NCBI GenBank assembly: GCA_017410265.1 | Contig: JAFQRC010000003.1 | Location: forward strand, 124,001 to 188,000 | Origin: Ruminococcus sp. | GTDB lineage: Bacteria > Bacillota > Clostridia > Oscillospirales > Acutalibacteraceae | Direction of reading: 5' to 3' | DNA: 64,000 bases | Shown: positions 9,129-18,071 of the stretch, piece by piece | Position numbering within the stretch: the first letter of the stretch is position 1 | How the letters are laid out: each line of letters starts with the position of its first letter | Position numbers and translations under genes: made by a program | The notes under the pieces: model-generated | Told to the model about the DNA's origin: nothing | Seen by the model: the letters and a program-made list of their open reading frames with translations, nothing else | Databases searched by the model: none

Positions 9129-9902
9129 CTATCTTAAATCATATCGTTCGACAGATTTAGTCTTTCCGGTCTTTTCATCAATATCAAATAAAACGCAGTT
9201 GAGCATACACTCGCCGTCGGCATATTCAAAGCGTTCAGGGAGCTTTGTCTTGAAACGATTTATGATAATTTCCTTTTTAACACCGAGCACTGATTCCACA
9301 GGGCCCGTCATACCCACATCGGTGATATAACCTGTGCCACCCTTCAAGATACACTCGTCAGCGGTCTGCACATGGGTATGTGTTCCAAAAAGTGCGGAAA
9401 CTCTGCCGTCTAAGTAGTAACCCATAGCTTTTTTCTCGCTGGTTGTTTCGGCGTGCATATCAACAATAATGATTTTAGAATCTATCTTTTTTAAGACTTC
9501 GTCAATCGCGTAGTAAGGATTATCCACCCTTATATCGATAAACTCCTGTCCTATCAAATTTATAACAGCAACAGATGTTCTGCCTAAATCAACGGTACAG
9601 TAGCCTCTGCCCGGAGTTGACGGTGACGGAAAATTTAGCGGTCGAACTATACATTCTTCATCATCAAGCAGAGAGTAGATTTCTTTTCGCTGAAAAGAAT
9701 GATTTCCCAGTGTAATCACATCGACTCCGCTTTTGAAAATATGCTCTGCTGATACAGGCAGAATACCGTTTCCGTCAGCGCTGTTTTCGCCGTTGCAAAT
9801 AACAAAGTCTATGCCTTTGAGTTTTTTGAATTTCGGTAATGTTTTTCTAAGGAAGTCACAGCCGATGGTACCGACTACATCGCCTATACATAATATTCTC
9901 AT
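9129..9902 (-). CDS. ymdB: YmdB-type metallophosphoesterase (TIGR00282)
   Basis: 257 residues. Opens with MRILCIGDVVGTIG and has CNGENSADGNGI, TLGNHSF, and DMHAETTSEK followed by GTHTHVQTADE, the metal ligand series of this family. The family hydrolyses 2',3'-cyclic nucleotides and in Bacillus affects biofilm and motility choices. I chose ATG 9902, preceded by GAGGG; the longer in-frame reading adds nine unlikely residues across the binding site. Probably transcribed alone or with the yqfCD genes 66 bases upstream. Confidence 0.92.
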   Translation of the reverse strand: MRILCIGDVVGTIGCDFLRKTLPKFKKLKGIDFVICNGENSADGNGILPVSAEHIFKSGVDVITLGNHSFQRKEIYSLLDDEECIVRPLNFPSPSTPGRGYCTVDLGRTSVAVINLIGQEFIDIRVDNPYYAIDEVLKKIDSKIIIVDMHAETTSEKKAMGYYLDGRVSALFGTHTHVQTADECILKGGTGYITDVGMTGPVESVLGVKKEIIINRFKTKLPERFEYADGECMLNCVLFDIDEKTGKTKSVERYDLR

Positions 9903-9968
9903 ATTATCCCTCTTTCTATGAGCACACACTCACAGAAATTATATCACATTTTCAGAGGATTTCAAACA

Positions 9969-11183
9969 TTACTTTTCTTCATTTTCGGTAGGCTTATATT
10001 CAAGTATCTCGGCGTTGTCAATATTGATATCCTGCTGATAGGCAATATCCTCCTCGCAGGTAAATTTTACATCCAATAAATACGCTGTGTCGGTTTCGTA
10101 GAAAATATACTCACGCTCTTTTATTATGCAATCGGAAAGCTCAAATGACTCATACAAAGCGCTATATCTAAGAAGTATTTCCTGCGCCTTAGCTTCAGAG
10201 ATATTAACTTTTGTTTTTTCTGCTTCATAGATAGTTTCAGTGGTAACAGACAGTGGCAAAGTTGTATCAAAAAGTCGGGCAGGTTCGGTTATATAGCTTA
10301 CAAAAGACTCGTTTTGGTCAGCAAAAGCGAAAGAATACGGCAATGAGAGCGAGAAGATATTAAGTTCCTTGCGATACACAGGCTCACAAAACCGAAGTGT
10401 TTGTTGAGTTTTTGGTACAGAAAAAGTTTTCTCCCTTTTCGTCTGAGCGATAACCTCAGCGTTTGCTCTAACCAGAGTTACTCCGCCAAGCATATCTTCA
10501 ACAACACCGCTGACTAAAAGCTGGTCTTTCACTACAGCAGAGCCACTTTCAAAATACGATTTACCCTGTAAAGTGTTGATAGAAATGATAAGTCCGTCGT
10601 GCTTTGCTTTCACATTAGCGGGCTTACGATAGTCATCTACCTCTGGCGACTTTGCCTTTTCTTTGAGTTCAACTGACGCGTGAGAATTCACTACATTTAT
10701 CGACATCCAACCTATATCGGGAATATCAAGCATAGTATCACGCGCGATAGTTTTAAAGCTTGCTCCCGGTTTATAGGTGCCTATAAACAAGCCGTTTTTA
10801 TTAAGTGTTGATATCAACTGTGCTTCACTTATAGTCTGAAGTCCCACTATATCTATCGTCCAGATAAAGTTTGACATAAATATCGTAATTAGCACAAAAA
10901 CAAGTGCACCGATAAGCACTCCGACTCTGGCTTTGTACCTTTTTATAAAAAACGGCAGACCGCTCTTTTTTTCGATTCTAAGCTTAACTCTGCTTTTTCT
11001 GGCATATGGTCTGATTTCTTTATAGTCCCTCACAAACATAGAGGCGTGCAAAAAACCGTTTTTATTCTGTGTATCCCAGATAGAAAGTCCTGATTTTGTG
11101 ACTATATTTATAAAGCGTTCGGGAAATTTTCCGATTACTTTAAAACGCACAAATCCTAAAAGCCACCTGAATATATTTAGCAA
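9969..11183 (-). CDS. yqfD: Sporulation protein YqfD
   Basis: 404 residues. The N-terminal cytoplasmic part contains the family-typical NGFLHASMFVRDYKEIRP; one membrane helix follows (about residues 85-110, VGVLIGALVFVLITIFMSNF), then a large extracytoplasmic domain to the acidic C terminus. Needed in the mother cell for engulfment-stage sporulation in relatives; molecular role unclear. I moved the start to TTG at 11183, because AGGAGG lies exactly 6 bases before it; the longer reading would start within that site. The AGGAGG overlaps the stop codon of yqfC, so the two are translationally linked. Confidence 0.9.
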   Translation of the reverse strand: MLNIFRWLLGFVRFKVIGKFPERFINIVTKSGLSIWDTQNKNGFLHASMFVRDYKEIRPYARKSRVKLRIEKKSGLPFFIKRYKARVGVLIGALVFVLITIFMSNFIWTIDIVGLQTISEAQLISTLNKNGLFIGTYKPGASFKTIARDTMLDIPDIGWMSINVVNSHASVELKEKAKSPEVDDYRKPANVKAKHDGLIISINTLQGKSYFESGSAVVKDQLLVSGVVEDMLGGVTLVRANAEVIAQTKREKTFSVPKTQQTLRFCEPVYRKELNIFSLSLPYSFAFADQNESFVSYITEPARLFDTTLPLSVTTETIYEAEKTKVNISEAKAQEILLRYSALYESFELSDCIIKEREYIFYETDTAYLLDVKFTCEEDIAYQQDINIDNAEILEYKPTENEEK

Positions 11184-11193
11184 AGAAATCCTC

Positions 11194-11472
11194 CTAAACC
11201 ACAAATTCGACCTTCGTTATAAAACCGTTGATGATGAGCTCTGAGGAAGAAATACACTTCAGATTCAGATTTCTCCCCTCAAAAGAAACAAGCCCTGTAG
11301 AGGTGTTGAGCCTGATGATTTCTTCGCTGTAGTTAAGCACCCCACGACTTCCCTCTATTACAACCTCTCTGTTCCCCCGAAAACTAAACTCAGGTAGCTC
11401 TGAGAAAAGATTCAAAAGCACTCGGTCTTCATTTTTATGTAAAGAGCTCTGCTCGTCTTTTTTCTTTCTCAT
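11194..11472 (-). CDS. yqfC: Sporulation protein YqfC
   Basis: 92 residues, MRKKKDEQSS to KVEFVV. Matches the small YqfC/YabP-like sporulation family: two short beta-rich halves with VVIEGSRGVLNYSEEIIRL, a stretch seen in this family. The start at ATG 11472 has GGGGG 7 bases upstream; the much longer in-frame extension would run antisense through the ylbJ promoter and coding start and is rejected. The yqfC-yqfD order is the conserved Firmicute one. Divergent from ylbJ, another sporulation gene. Confidence 0.88.
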   Translation of the reverse strand: MRKKKDEQSSLHKNEDRVLLNLFSELPEFSFRGNREVVIEGSRGVLNYSEEIIRLNTSTGLVSFEGRNLNLKCISSSELIINGFITKVEFVV

Positions 11473-11536
11473 TTTATAACCCCCGTTCCATATTATTTTT
11501 ATGTGAACAACTTCATATATATTATCGGTGATAAAA

Positions 11537-12610
11537 ATGATGTGGCTGAAAAATGAAGAAAAAATAAAAAGCGTTTTTAAAAATTCATTATCTTTATGTC
11601 TGAGCGTGTTAGCGATATTCTGTGCTTTGAGATATTCAAAAGCGTGTTCAGACGGTGTAATCGCAGGATTGAGTCTATGCGTAACCACGCTTGTCCCGTC
11701 GCTGTTCATTTTCATGGTGATAGCACAATATATTTCTACCAGAAAAGCAATCGCTTTCATATCTGTACCATTAGAAAAAATAGTAGAAAAAACTCTTAAT
11801 TTACCTAAAGAAAGTGTGTCGGTGCTGATACTTTCGCTAATAGGAGGTTATCCGATAGGTGCACGATGCGTCGCTACGCTTTATGAATGCGGGAAATTAA
11901 ATCACGAGCAAGCCAGAAAACTCTCGCTCATCGCGGTGTCATCGGGACCAGGGTTTGTCATAAACTTTGTCGGCTCCGCCCTGCTCCAAAACAAGAGTGC
12001 GGGAGTTATCGTGCTCGCATCTCAGTTAGTGGCGTTTTTTGTGGTAGCACTTTTAGTCGGAAGATTTGTAAAAGTAAATAACGAAAGTGTTGTAGTAAAA
12101 GAAAATCGTCAAAGTACAGATATAGTTGCCTCTGTCGAAAGTGCGTGCAAGGGGTGCATAAATATGTGTGCTCTGGTAATTGCATTCACCGCTTTAGTTT
12201 ACTTATGCGATGAAGTATTTAGAAACTATCCGTCGCTGTGCAAAGTTTTATCGTCAATTTTAGAGGTCACAACCGCGTGCACAATACTAGCAGACAAATA
12301 CCCGCTGTACATAATATCCGCCATAATCGGTTTTGGCGGAATCTGCGTCCACGCACAGGTTTTTTCAGCGTTGGAAAATATCACGATAAACAAGTTGTTA
12401 TTTTTCTTATACAGAACTATACAAGGAATAACAGCTGGTACCGTTACATATATTTTACTTATACTGTTTCCACAAAGTGCACAGGTTTTCTCAAGCGTAG
12501 AAAGCGCTAAAGTTGGCACAACAACTTCGCTGGCAGGCTCAGTTATGTTAGTACTCACAGCGATATGTTTTTTAAATTCAATCAGCAAAACAAAATTGTT
12601 ACGGAGGTAA
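11537..12610 (+). CDS. ylbJ: Sporulation integral membrane protein YlbJ
   Basis: 357 residues with about eight hydrophobic segments and the Gate/nucleoside-recognition signature (GLSLCVTTLVPSLFIFMV and SLIGGYPIGARCVATL with a long CACKGCINMCAL-type second half). YlbJ is needed for spore formation in Bacillus; a transport or gating role is assumed from the fold. Start set at ATG 11537 (GGTG 6 bases before); a GTG at 11528 in frame is an alternative. Four bases separate it from asnB, so the two are cotranscribed. Lies divergent from yqfCD. Confidence 0.88.
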   Translation: MMWLKNEEKIKSVFKNSLSLCLSVLAIFCALRYSKACSDGVIAGLSLCVTTLVPSLFIFMVIAQYISTRKAIAFISVPLEKIVEKTLNLPKESVSVLILSLIGGYPIGARCVATLYECGKLNHEQARKLSLIAVSSGPGFVINFVGSALLQNKSAGVIVLASQLVAFFVVALLVGRFVKVNNESVVVKENRQSTDIVASVESACKGCINMCALVIAFTALVYLCDEVFRNYPSLCKVLSSILEVTTACTILADKYPLYIISAIIGFGGICVHAQVFSALENITINKLLFFLYRTIQGITAGTVTYILLILFPQSAQVFSSVESAKVGTTTSLAGSVMLVLTAICFLNSISKTKLLRR

Positions 12611-12614
12611 TTTT

Positions 12615-14453
12615 ATGTGTGGAATTGCAGGCTGGCTGGACGACAGCCGTGACCTCAGAGAAAAAACAAACGAGATTTATGCCATGTCACGCTCAATTCA
12701 AAACAGAGGACCGGACGAAAGCGGTGAATATGTCACCCACGATGTAGCTTTGCTTCACAGGCGACTCGCAGTAATCGATGTCGAAAACGGAAAACAGCCG
12801 ATGACTCTTCATTTCAAAGGAGAAACCTACGTAATCGTGTACAACGGCGAGCTTTACAACACAGATGAAATACGGACAAATCTCATCTCAAAAGGACACA
12901 GCTTTTCCACTCACAGTGACACAGAGGTACTGCTACACGCATACGCTCAGTATGGCAAAAAGTGCGTGCATATGCTAAACGGCATTTACGCTTTCGCGGT
13001 TTATGAGGTCAACTCTAAGAAACTCTTTTTATGCAGGGACAGAATAGGTGTAAAGCCGCTTTTCTACAGTAAGTTCAAGGGCGGTATAGTTTTCGGCTCG
13101 GAAATCAAGGCGTTGCTTTCTAGCGGTATGGTCAAACCCACTATTAACGAAACGGGGCTTTACGAAATATTTTTCTTAGGTCCTGCCCGTTCACCGAAAA
13201 ACGGTATCTTCAAGGGTGTCAAGGAGCTCCGTCCGGGTGAAATGGCTATTTTTAAAAATGGCAAGCTGTATAAGGAAACTTACTACACTATAAAAGCAAA
13301 TGAGCACACTGACTCTGAAGAGCAAACAATTGAAAAAACCCGCTTTTTACTGACAGATGCCATTGAGCGACAGCTGGTCACTGATGTTCCGATGTGCTTT
13401 TTCCTCTCGGGAGGACTCGATTCAAGCATAATCTGCAAAACAGCATCAGAGTACTACAAGCGCAATAATATGGGGACTATAAACACCTACAGCGTTGAGT
13501 ACGAGGACAACCGAAAGTATTTCACCAAAAACGCTTTTCAGCCAAACGCTGACTTTGACTACATTTCGATTATGGTCAACGACACAAACTCCACCCACAC
13601 AGAAATTGTTCTAGATAACAAAAAGGTTATGGAGGCGCTTTTTGACAGCGTAGAAGCTCGCGATTTACCCGGATATGTTGATATCGATTCGTCGTTACTA
13701 CTCTTTTGTAAAGAAATAAAAAAGGACTACACAGTCGCTCTTTCTGGCGAATGTGCAGACGAACTTTTCGGCGGATATCCGTGGTATCACAACAAGAATA
13801 TCCTCTTTGAAGAATGTTTCCCGTGGTCAAGAAGTCAGGAGATAAGACGCTCTATACTAAAAAAAGGTATTCTAAAGCGTGGCGAAGACTATGTAATGAG
13901 CAAATATTTCGACACCATAAGAAAAGCTGATACCCTTCCTACTGACTCAGCCGTTGATAAAAGAATGCGCGAGATGTTTATGCTCAACTTCAACTGGTTT
14001 ATGCAGTGTTTACTCGAGAGAAAAGACCGCTGTTCGATGTATAGCGGTCTTGAGGTCAGAGTGCCGTTTTGTGACTACAGACTGGTTGAGTACGCGTACA
14101 ATATGCCGTGGCAGATAAAAGCCTACGGTGGCAGAGAGAAAGGAATAATCCGCAAAGCATTCGAAAATATCCTGCCATATGATATCTGCTACAGAAAGAA
14201 AAGTCCGTACCCGAAAACTCACAACCCTGAGTATATGAAGCTGTGCAGTGACAAGGTAAAAGAAATACTAGAAAAGAAAAACACGGTGCTTTCTTCACTT
14301 CTTGATAAGGACTCAGTTATAAACATTATGAACAATCCTGATAAAATCAGCTCACCATGGTATGGCCAGTTGATGCGCGCACCACAGATTATGGCATACA
14401 TCATCGAGCTTGACTACTGGTTTGAAAAATACGGCGTGGTCATAGAATGTTAA
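12615..14453 (+). CDS. asnB: Asparagine synthetase B (glutamine-hydrolysing)
   Basis: 612 residues, full family length. Starts MCGIAGW, so Cys2 becomes the N-terminal nucleophile of the glutaminase domain (about 1-210, with RGPDESGEY and SDTEVLLHAY). The synthetase domain has the PP-loop SGGLDSS near residue 263, SGECADELFGGY near 380 and a typical C-terminal GREKGIIRKAFE. It makes asparagine from aspartate, glutamine and ATP. ACGGAGG lies 9 bases before the ATG. Follows ylbJ by four bases. Confidence 0.95.
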   Translation: MCGIAGWLDDSRDLREKTNEIYAMSRSIQNRGPDESGEYVTHDVALLHRRLAVIDVENGKQPMTLHFKGETYVIVYNGELYNTDEIRTNLISKGHSFSTHSDTEVLLHAYAQYGKKCVHMLNGIYAFAVYEVNSKKLFLCRDRIGVKPLFYSKFKGGIVFGSEIKALLSSGMVKPTINETGLYEIFFLGPARSPKNGIFKGVKELRPGEMAIFKNGKLYKETYYTIKANEHTDSEEQTIEKTRFLLTDAIERQLVTDVPMCFFLSGGLDSSIICKTASEYYKRNNMGTINTYSVEYEDNRKYFTKNAFQPNADFDYISIMVNDTNSTHTEIVLDNKKVMEALFDSVEARDLPGYVDIDSSLLLFCKEIKKDYTVALSGECADELFGGYPWYHNKNILFEECFPWSRSQEIRRSILKKGILKRGEDYVMSKYFDTIRKADTLPTDSAVDKRMREMFMLNFNWFMQCLLERKDRCSMYSGLEVRVPFCDYRLVEYAYNMPWQIKAYGGREKGIIRKAFENILPYDICYRKKSPYPKTHNPEYMKLCSDKVKEILEKKNTVLSSLLDKDSVINIMNNPDKISSPWYGQLMRAPQIMAYIIELDYWFEKYGVVIEC

Positions 14454-14534
14454 TAATTTTGTTAAAATTTGTTTGTTGTTTTTAGAAACATTTATGTTAT
14501 GATATAGACACAACAGACGAAAGGACGGGTGAAA

Positions 14535-15038
14535 ATGAAAGAAGAGCAATACAAATTTCTAAGCGAATTCTTTACTGCGACCAAAAGCCGCTCAAACACA
14601 ATAAAAGCTCTGCACGATATTTTGCCCGCCATTATGATGGTGTTCTATCCGCTACAGCTGATTTATCTGCTCGTAACTGACGGATTTAAAAATGAAGTTT
14701 TTTTGAAAGCGACTTTTATTCCGCTTTTCGTACTGATTTTAGTAACGGTTATCAGATATATCGTAAATGCCAAAAGACCATACGAGGTATATGACTACAC
14801 ACCTGCGGTCAAAAAAGACACCAAGGGCAAGAGTTTCCCAAGTCGTCACACGGCTTCGGCTTTTATCATAGCGCTTGCGTTTTTATACATTGACACAAAA
14901 ATCGGTGTCGTGATGCTTTTCCTCGCTGTCGCTATCGCAATAACGAGAGTTCTCTCCGGTGTTCATTTTATCCGTGATGTTATCGGTGGAGCGTTAATCA
15001 GTTTGATAATCGGTTTTCCTTGTTTTTTTCTTATATAA
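14535..15038 (+). CDS. PAP2 family membrane phosphatase
   Basis: 167 residues. Contains the three-part acid phosphatase motif: NAKRPYE, FPSRHTA and SGVHFIRDVIGG, with four to five membrane helices around it. Enzymes of this type remove phosphate from undecaprenyl pyrophosphate or phosphatidate on the outer face of the membrane. ATG 14535 is chosen over GTG 14529 because AAGGA is too near the GTG. Ends in a strong bidirectional terminator shared with the convergent kinase. Confidence 0.88.
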   Translation: MKEEQYKFLSEFFTATKSRSNTIKALHDILPAIMMVFYPLQLIYLLVTDGFKNEVFLKATFIPLFVLILVTVIRYIVNAKRPYEVYDYTPAVKKDTKGKSFPSRHTASAFIIALAFLYIDTKIGVVMLFLAVAIAITRVLSGVHFIRDVIGGALISLIIGFPCFFLI

Positions 15039-15051
15039 ACACCCCTTAATG

Positions 15052-15081
15052 AAAAACAGCAGTCTTTCGACTGCTGTTTTT
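15052..15081. terminator. Bidirectional terminator between PAP2 and kinase genes
   Basis: A 13-bp perfect stem (AAAAACAGCAGTC and its complement) with a TTTC loop. A-tract on one side and T-tract on the other make it functional for both convergent genes. Confidence 0.9.
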
Positions 15082-15981
15082 CTATGCTTTATTAACCATT
15101 TTCAGTAGCTTTTCTTCTGACAAAAAGCCTTTTGCGGCGCCATCAAAGCCAATCTTGTATGACGCAAAGTGAGTTGCGTATCGTAGAGAAGTAAGTGCAT
15201 CCTCCCCTTTTGTATAAAAATGAACAAAAGAAGAAAATAGTGCATCTCCTGCTCCGACGGTGTTTATAACATTATTATTTTCAACACATGGTACTTTATA
15301 AAACTTGTCGTCATCTCTTCGGTACATAAGAGCACCGCTATTTCCCATTCCGACTACTGCAATTTTCACCGGATAGATGTCTTTAAGTTTAGATAAAAAT
15401 TCCTCTTCTCTGCCCAAAATATTTTCGTTACTCAAAAACAGTATATCAGCGTACTGCATATATTCTCGGTTATACTCATCGTTTATATCAGACAAAACAT
15501 GAACATCGGTAGCAATAAGCTTTCCCATAGCTTTCGCTTTTTTCAACAGATGTCGGGAGAAGTTTATATTACAAAGGCACACAGCATCGCAATCTTTGAC
15601 AGCATTTATAAAAATCTCCTCGTCAAAGGATTTCTCCTGAAAATCCTTTAAGTCACAGAAAATTCTGCGCTTGCCAAGATTATCATACAAAACAACCGAC
15701 TGTGCAGTATAGTCACAGTTTTCAAGATAGTCTGTAGAAACATTATTTTTGCTCAGTACATCTCTGACGACCGCTCCCGCACTGTCAACCCCCACCATTG
15801 ACAAAAGCTTTACTTCGTCGGATAATGAAGTAAGCGCTAGGCTGATATTCAGCCCTACTCCCGCGGGATAAGAATTCACACCAAAGAAGCTATAATCAAT
15901 CGGACAATATTCAACAGGAAAAGCGTTAACTTTCACTGTTGTTTCAACATTAACAAGACCGCAAACTAAAATTTTGCTCAT
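15082..15981 (-). CDS. PfkB family carbohydrate kinase
   Basis: 299 residues of the ribokinase/PfkB fold: an early glycine region (SYPAGVGLNISLAL) and the C-terminal anion hole and catalytic base motif NTVGAGDALFSSF near residue 255. The sugar substrate cannot be read from sequence; ribokinase, adenosine kinase or fructokinase-like specificities are all possible. Start moved to ATG 15981, because GTGAGG immediately upstream is the binding site rather than coding. Divergent from a second PfkB-type kinase 84 bases away. Confidence 0.85.
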   Translation of the reverse strand: MSKILVCGLVNVETTVKVNAFPVEYCPIDYSFFGVNSYPAGVGLNISLALTSLSDEVKLLSMVGVDSAGAVVRDVLSKNNVSTDYLENCDYTAQSVVLYDNLGKRRIFCDLKDFQEKSFDEEIFINAVKDCDAVCLCNINFSRHLLKKAKAMGKLIATDVHVLSDINDEYNREYMQYADILFLSNENILGREEEFLSKLKDIYPVKIAVVGMGNSGALMYRRDDDKFYKVPCVENNNVINTVGAGDALFSSFVHFYTKGEDALTSLRYATHFASYKIGFDGAAKGFLSEEKLLKMVNKA

Positions 15982-16065
15982 ACTAAACCTCACATAATTT
16001 TATAAAAAAATTGTATAATAAATAGTAAATCGAGTCAATATCAAATCAAAACTACGAGGTGCAAA

Positions 16066-16977
16066 ATGATATACACAGTTACTTTAAACCCTGCGATAGA
16101 CTTCGTGATAAATATGGATAACCCGCTGCTCGGCACAATCAACCGCAGTGAAAGTGAAGCACTATACTGCGGCGGAAAGGGAATCAATGTTTCAACTGTA
16201 CTCAAGGAGCTGGGGATAGAAAGCGTTGCGACAGGATTTTTAGCAGGATTCACAGGGAAAGAAATCGAGGATACTCTTAAAGCTAAGGATATTCAGACTG
16301 ACTTTGTACATCTGGAAAGCGGATTTTCAAGAATAAATGTAAAAATCAGAAGCGACGAAGAAACTGACATCAACACAAAGGGACCGAATATCAGCGACTA
16401 TGATATACATCTGCTGATTAAAAAGCTCGATGAAATTAAGGGTGACGATGTACTCGTACTCTCAGGCAGTGCACCCCAAAATGCCGACGACACAATATAT
16501 GCCAAAATCCTTTCAAAGGTTGCTAAATCGGGCGCAATGACAGTGGTTGATACCACAAAGAAAAAACTACTCAACACTTTAGAATACAAGCCGTTTTTGG
16601 TAAAGCCGAATATAAACGAGCTGATGGAAACATTCAACGCGAAAATCAACACTCTGCATGATGTAGAAAAATATGCGATAAAGTTACAGAATCTCGGAGC
16701 TAAAAATGTGCTCGTTTCTATGGGCGATAAAGGCTCGGTGCTATTCAGCGAAGACAAACAAGTCATAATTCAGAGTGCACCAAACGGTGAAGCTATTAAC
16801 ACAGTCGGTGCAGGGGACTCGATGGTAGCGGGATTCATCGCAGGCTACCTCAAATCTAAAGACTATAAATATGCATTAAAACTCGCTACAGCGTGCGGAA
16901 GTGCTACAGCCTTTTCAGAAGGTTTAGGCAAACAAAATGAAATACACAGGATGCTCGATTTAATCGAAAGCAAATAA
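16066..16977 (+). CDS. fruK: 1-phosphofructokinase family hexose kinase
   Basis: 303 residues. MIYTVTLNPAIDFVI, YCGGKGINVSTVLKELG and NTVGAGDSMVAGFIAGY are characteristic of the FruK/LacC branch of PfkB kinases, which phosphorylate fructose 1-phosphate or tagatose 6-phosphate. No PTS permease or FruR-type regulator is nearby, so 1-phosphofructokinase is the likely but not certain activity. ACGAGG lies 8 bases before the ATG. Followed directly by a strong terminator. Confidence 0.82.
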   Translation: MIYTVTLNPAIDFVINMDNPLLGTINRSESEALYCGGKGINVSTVLKELGIESVATGFLAGFTGKEIEDTLKAKDIQTDFVHLESGFSRINVKIRSDEETDINTKGPNISDYDIHLLIKKLDEIKGDDVLVLSGSAPQNADDTIYAKILSKVAKSGAMTVVDTTKKKLLNTLEYKPFLVKPNINELMETFNAKINTLHDVEKYAIKLQNLGAKNVLVSMGDKGSVLFSEDKQVIIQSAPNGEAINTVGAGDSMVAGFIAGYLKSKDYKYALKLATACGSATAFSEGLGKQNEIHRMLDLIESK

Positions 16978-16978
16978 T

Positions 16979-17004
16979 AAAAGCGGTAGGAAACTACCGC
17001 TTTT
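16979..17004. terminator. Bidirectional terminator between fruK and mnmA
   Basis: An 11-bp perfect stem (AAAAGCGGTAG and complement) with GAAA tetraloop, T-rich on both strands. It ends fruK and also the long selenium/molybdenum operon whose last gene is mnmA. Confidence 0.92.
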
Positions 17005-17006
17005 TC

Positions 17007-18071
17007 TTATATTATCGTGCCACCACCGACTACGGTGTTGCCGTTGTACATAACAACCGCCTGACCCTTTGTGATAGCTCTCTGTGGCTGTAAGAATTCA
17101 AGTTTTATCTTTCCATCCTCAAGCGGGTAGAGCATCGCTTTAGCCTGAGTGTGCTTATATCTGATTTTCGCTTCGACTTCTATAGGTTCTGTTAATTCTT
17201 TTATAGAAATAAAATTCACATCATCTGCAAAAAGCACACTTGACCACAACTGCTCATCAAGACACAAGGTAACAGTGTTACTATCCACATCTTTTTTGCA
17301 GACATACATTGGTTGTGGCAGAGCAAGATTCAGTCCCTTTCTCTGACCGATAGTGTAGCGGATAATACCCTTATGTGTGCCGAGCACCTTACCGGATAAA
17401 TCTACAAAATCTCCGTCAGGAAAGCTCTTGCCCGTAAATCGGGTGATAAAATCAGCATATTTGCCGTTTGGCACAAAGCAGATATCCTGGCTGTCTTTTT
17501 TATCAGCATTCACAAAACCGTTTTGTTCAGCGATTTCGCGCACCTGAGCTTTTGAGAGCTCTCCAAGAGGAAGCTTTAGGTGAGAAAGCGCGTCCTGAGT
17601 GAGTGAATAAAGCACATAGCTCTGGTCCTTAGACTCATCAAGTCCCTTTTTGAGCAGATAGCGGTCAGTGCTATCGTCATACCCGACACGAGCGTAGTGA
17701 CCCGTTACTACATAGTCATAGCCCTCTTCTTTTGCGATAGAAAGGAGCTTTGAAAACTTTATAAAGCGGTTGCAATCTACACAAGGGTTAGGTGTACCAC
17801 CGCTGATATAGGAAGCAATAAAACGGTCGATGACATACTCTTTGAAATTACTTTCAAGATCAACAACCCTGTGCTCTACACCTAGTCTGTCGCACACAGC
17901 CTTTGCATCAATTATGTCCTGAGTCGTACAGCACGACTGCTCTTCGATTATATTCTTTTCGCCGTGAAGTTTCAGCGTGATGCCGATGATATCGTAGCCA
18001 TGCTGTTTCATCAAAAAAGCAGCAACAGAGCTATCCACACCGCCACTCATCGCTATGATTGCTTTAGGCAT
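17007..18071 (-). CDS. mnmA: tRNA-specific 2-thiouridylase MnmA
   Basis: 354 residues. PP-loop MSGGVDSSVAAFL at the N terminus, catalytic Cys in NPCVDCNRFIKF near 100, the second Cys in SQDICFVPNG near 197, and a C-terminal beta-barrel. It activates U34 of Lys, Glu and Gln tRNAs and inserts sulfur from a cysteine desulfurase. Start set at ATG 18071 behind AAGGAG; it overlaps the preceding aminotransferase gene by 8 bases, so the two are coupled. As last gene of the selenium operon it may have a role beyond ordinary housekeeping (see findings). Confidence 0.94.
   Translation of the reverse strand: MPKAIIAMSGGVDSSVAAFLMKQHGYDIIGITLKLHGEKNIIEEQSCCTTQDIIDAKAVCDRLGVEHRVVDLESNFKEYVIDRFIASYISGGTPNPCVDCNRFIKFSKLLSIAKEEGYDYVVTGHYARVGYDDSTDRYLLKKGLDESKDQSYVLYSLTQDALSHLKLPLGELSKAQVREIAEQNGFVNADKKDSQDICFVPNGKYADFITRFTGKSFPDGDFVDLSGKVLGTHKGIIRYTIGQRKGLNLALPQPMYVCKKDVDSNTVTLCLDEQLWSSVLFADDVNFISIKELTEPIEVEAKIRYKHTQAKAMLYPLEDGKIKLEFLQPQRAITKGQAVVMYNGNTVVGGGTII

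Noticed and set aside
11473..11760. N-terminal extension of yqfC to 188 residues
   Set aside because: Would run antisense through the start of ylbJ; ATG 11472 has a good ribosome binding site and gives normal family length.
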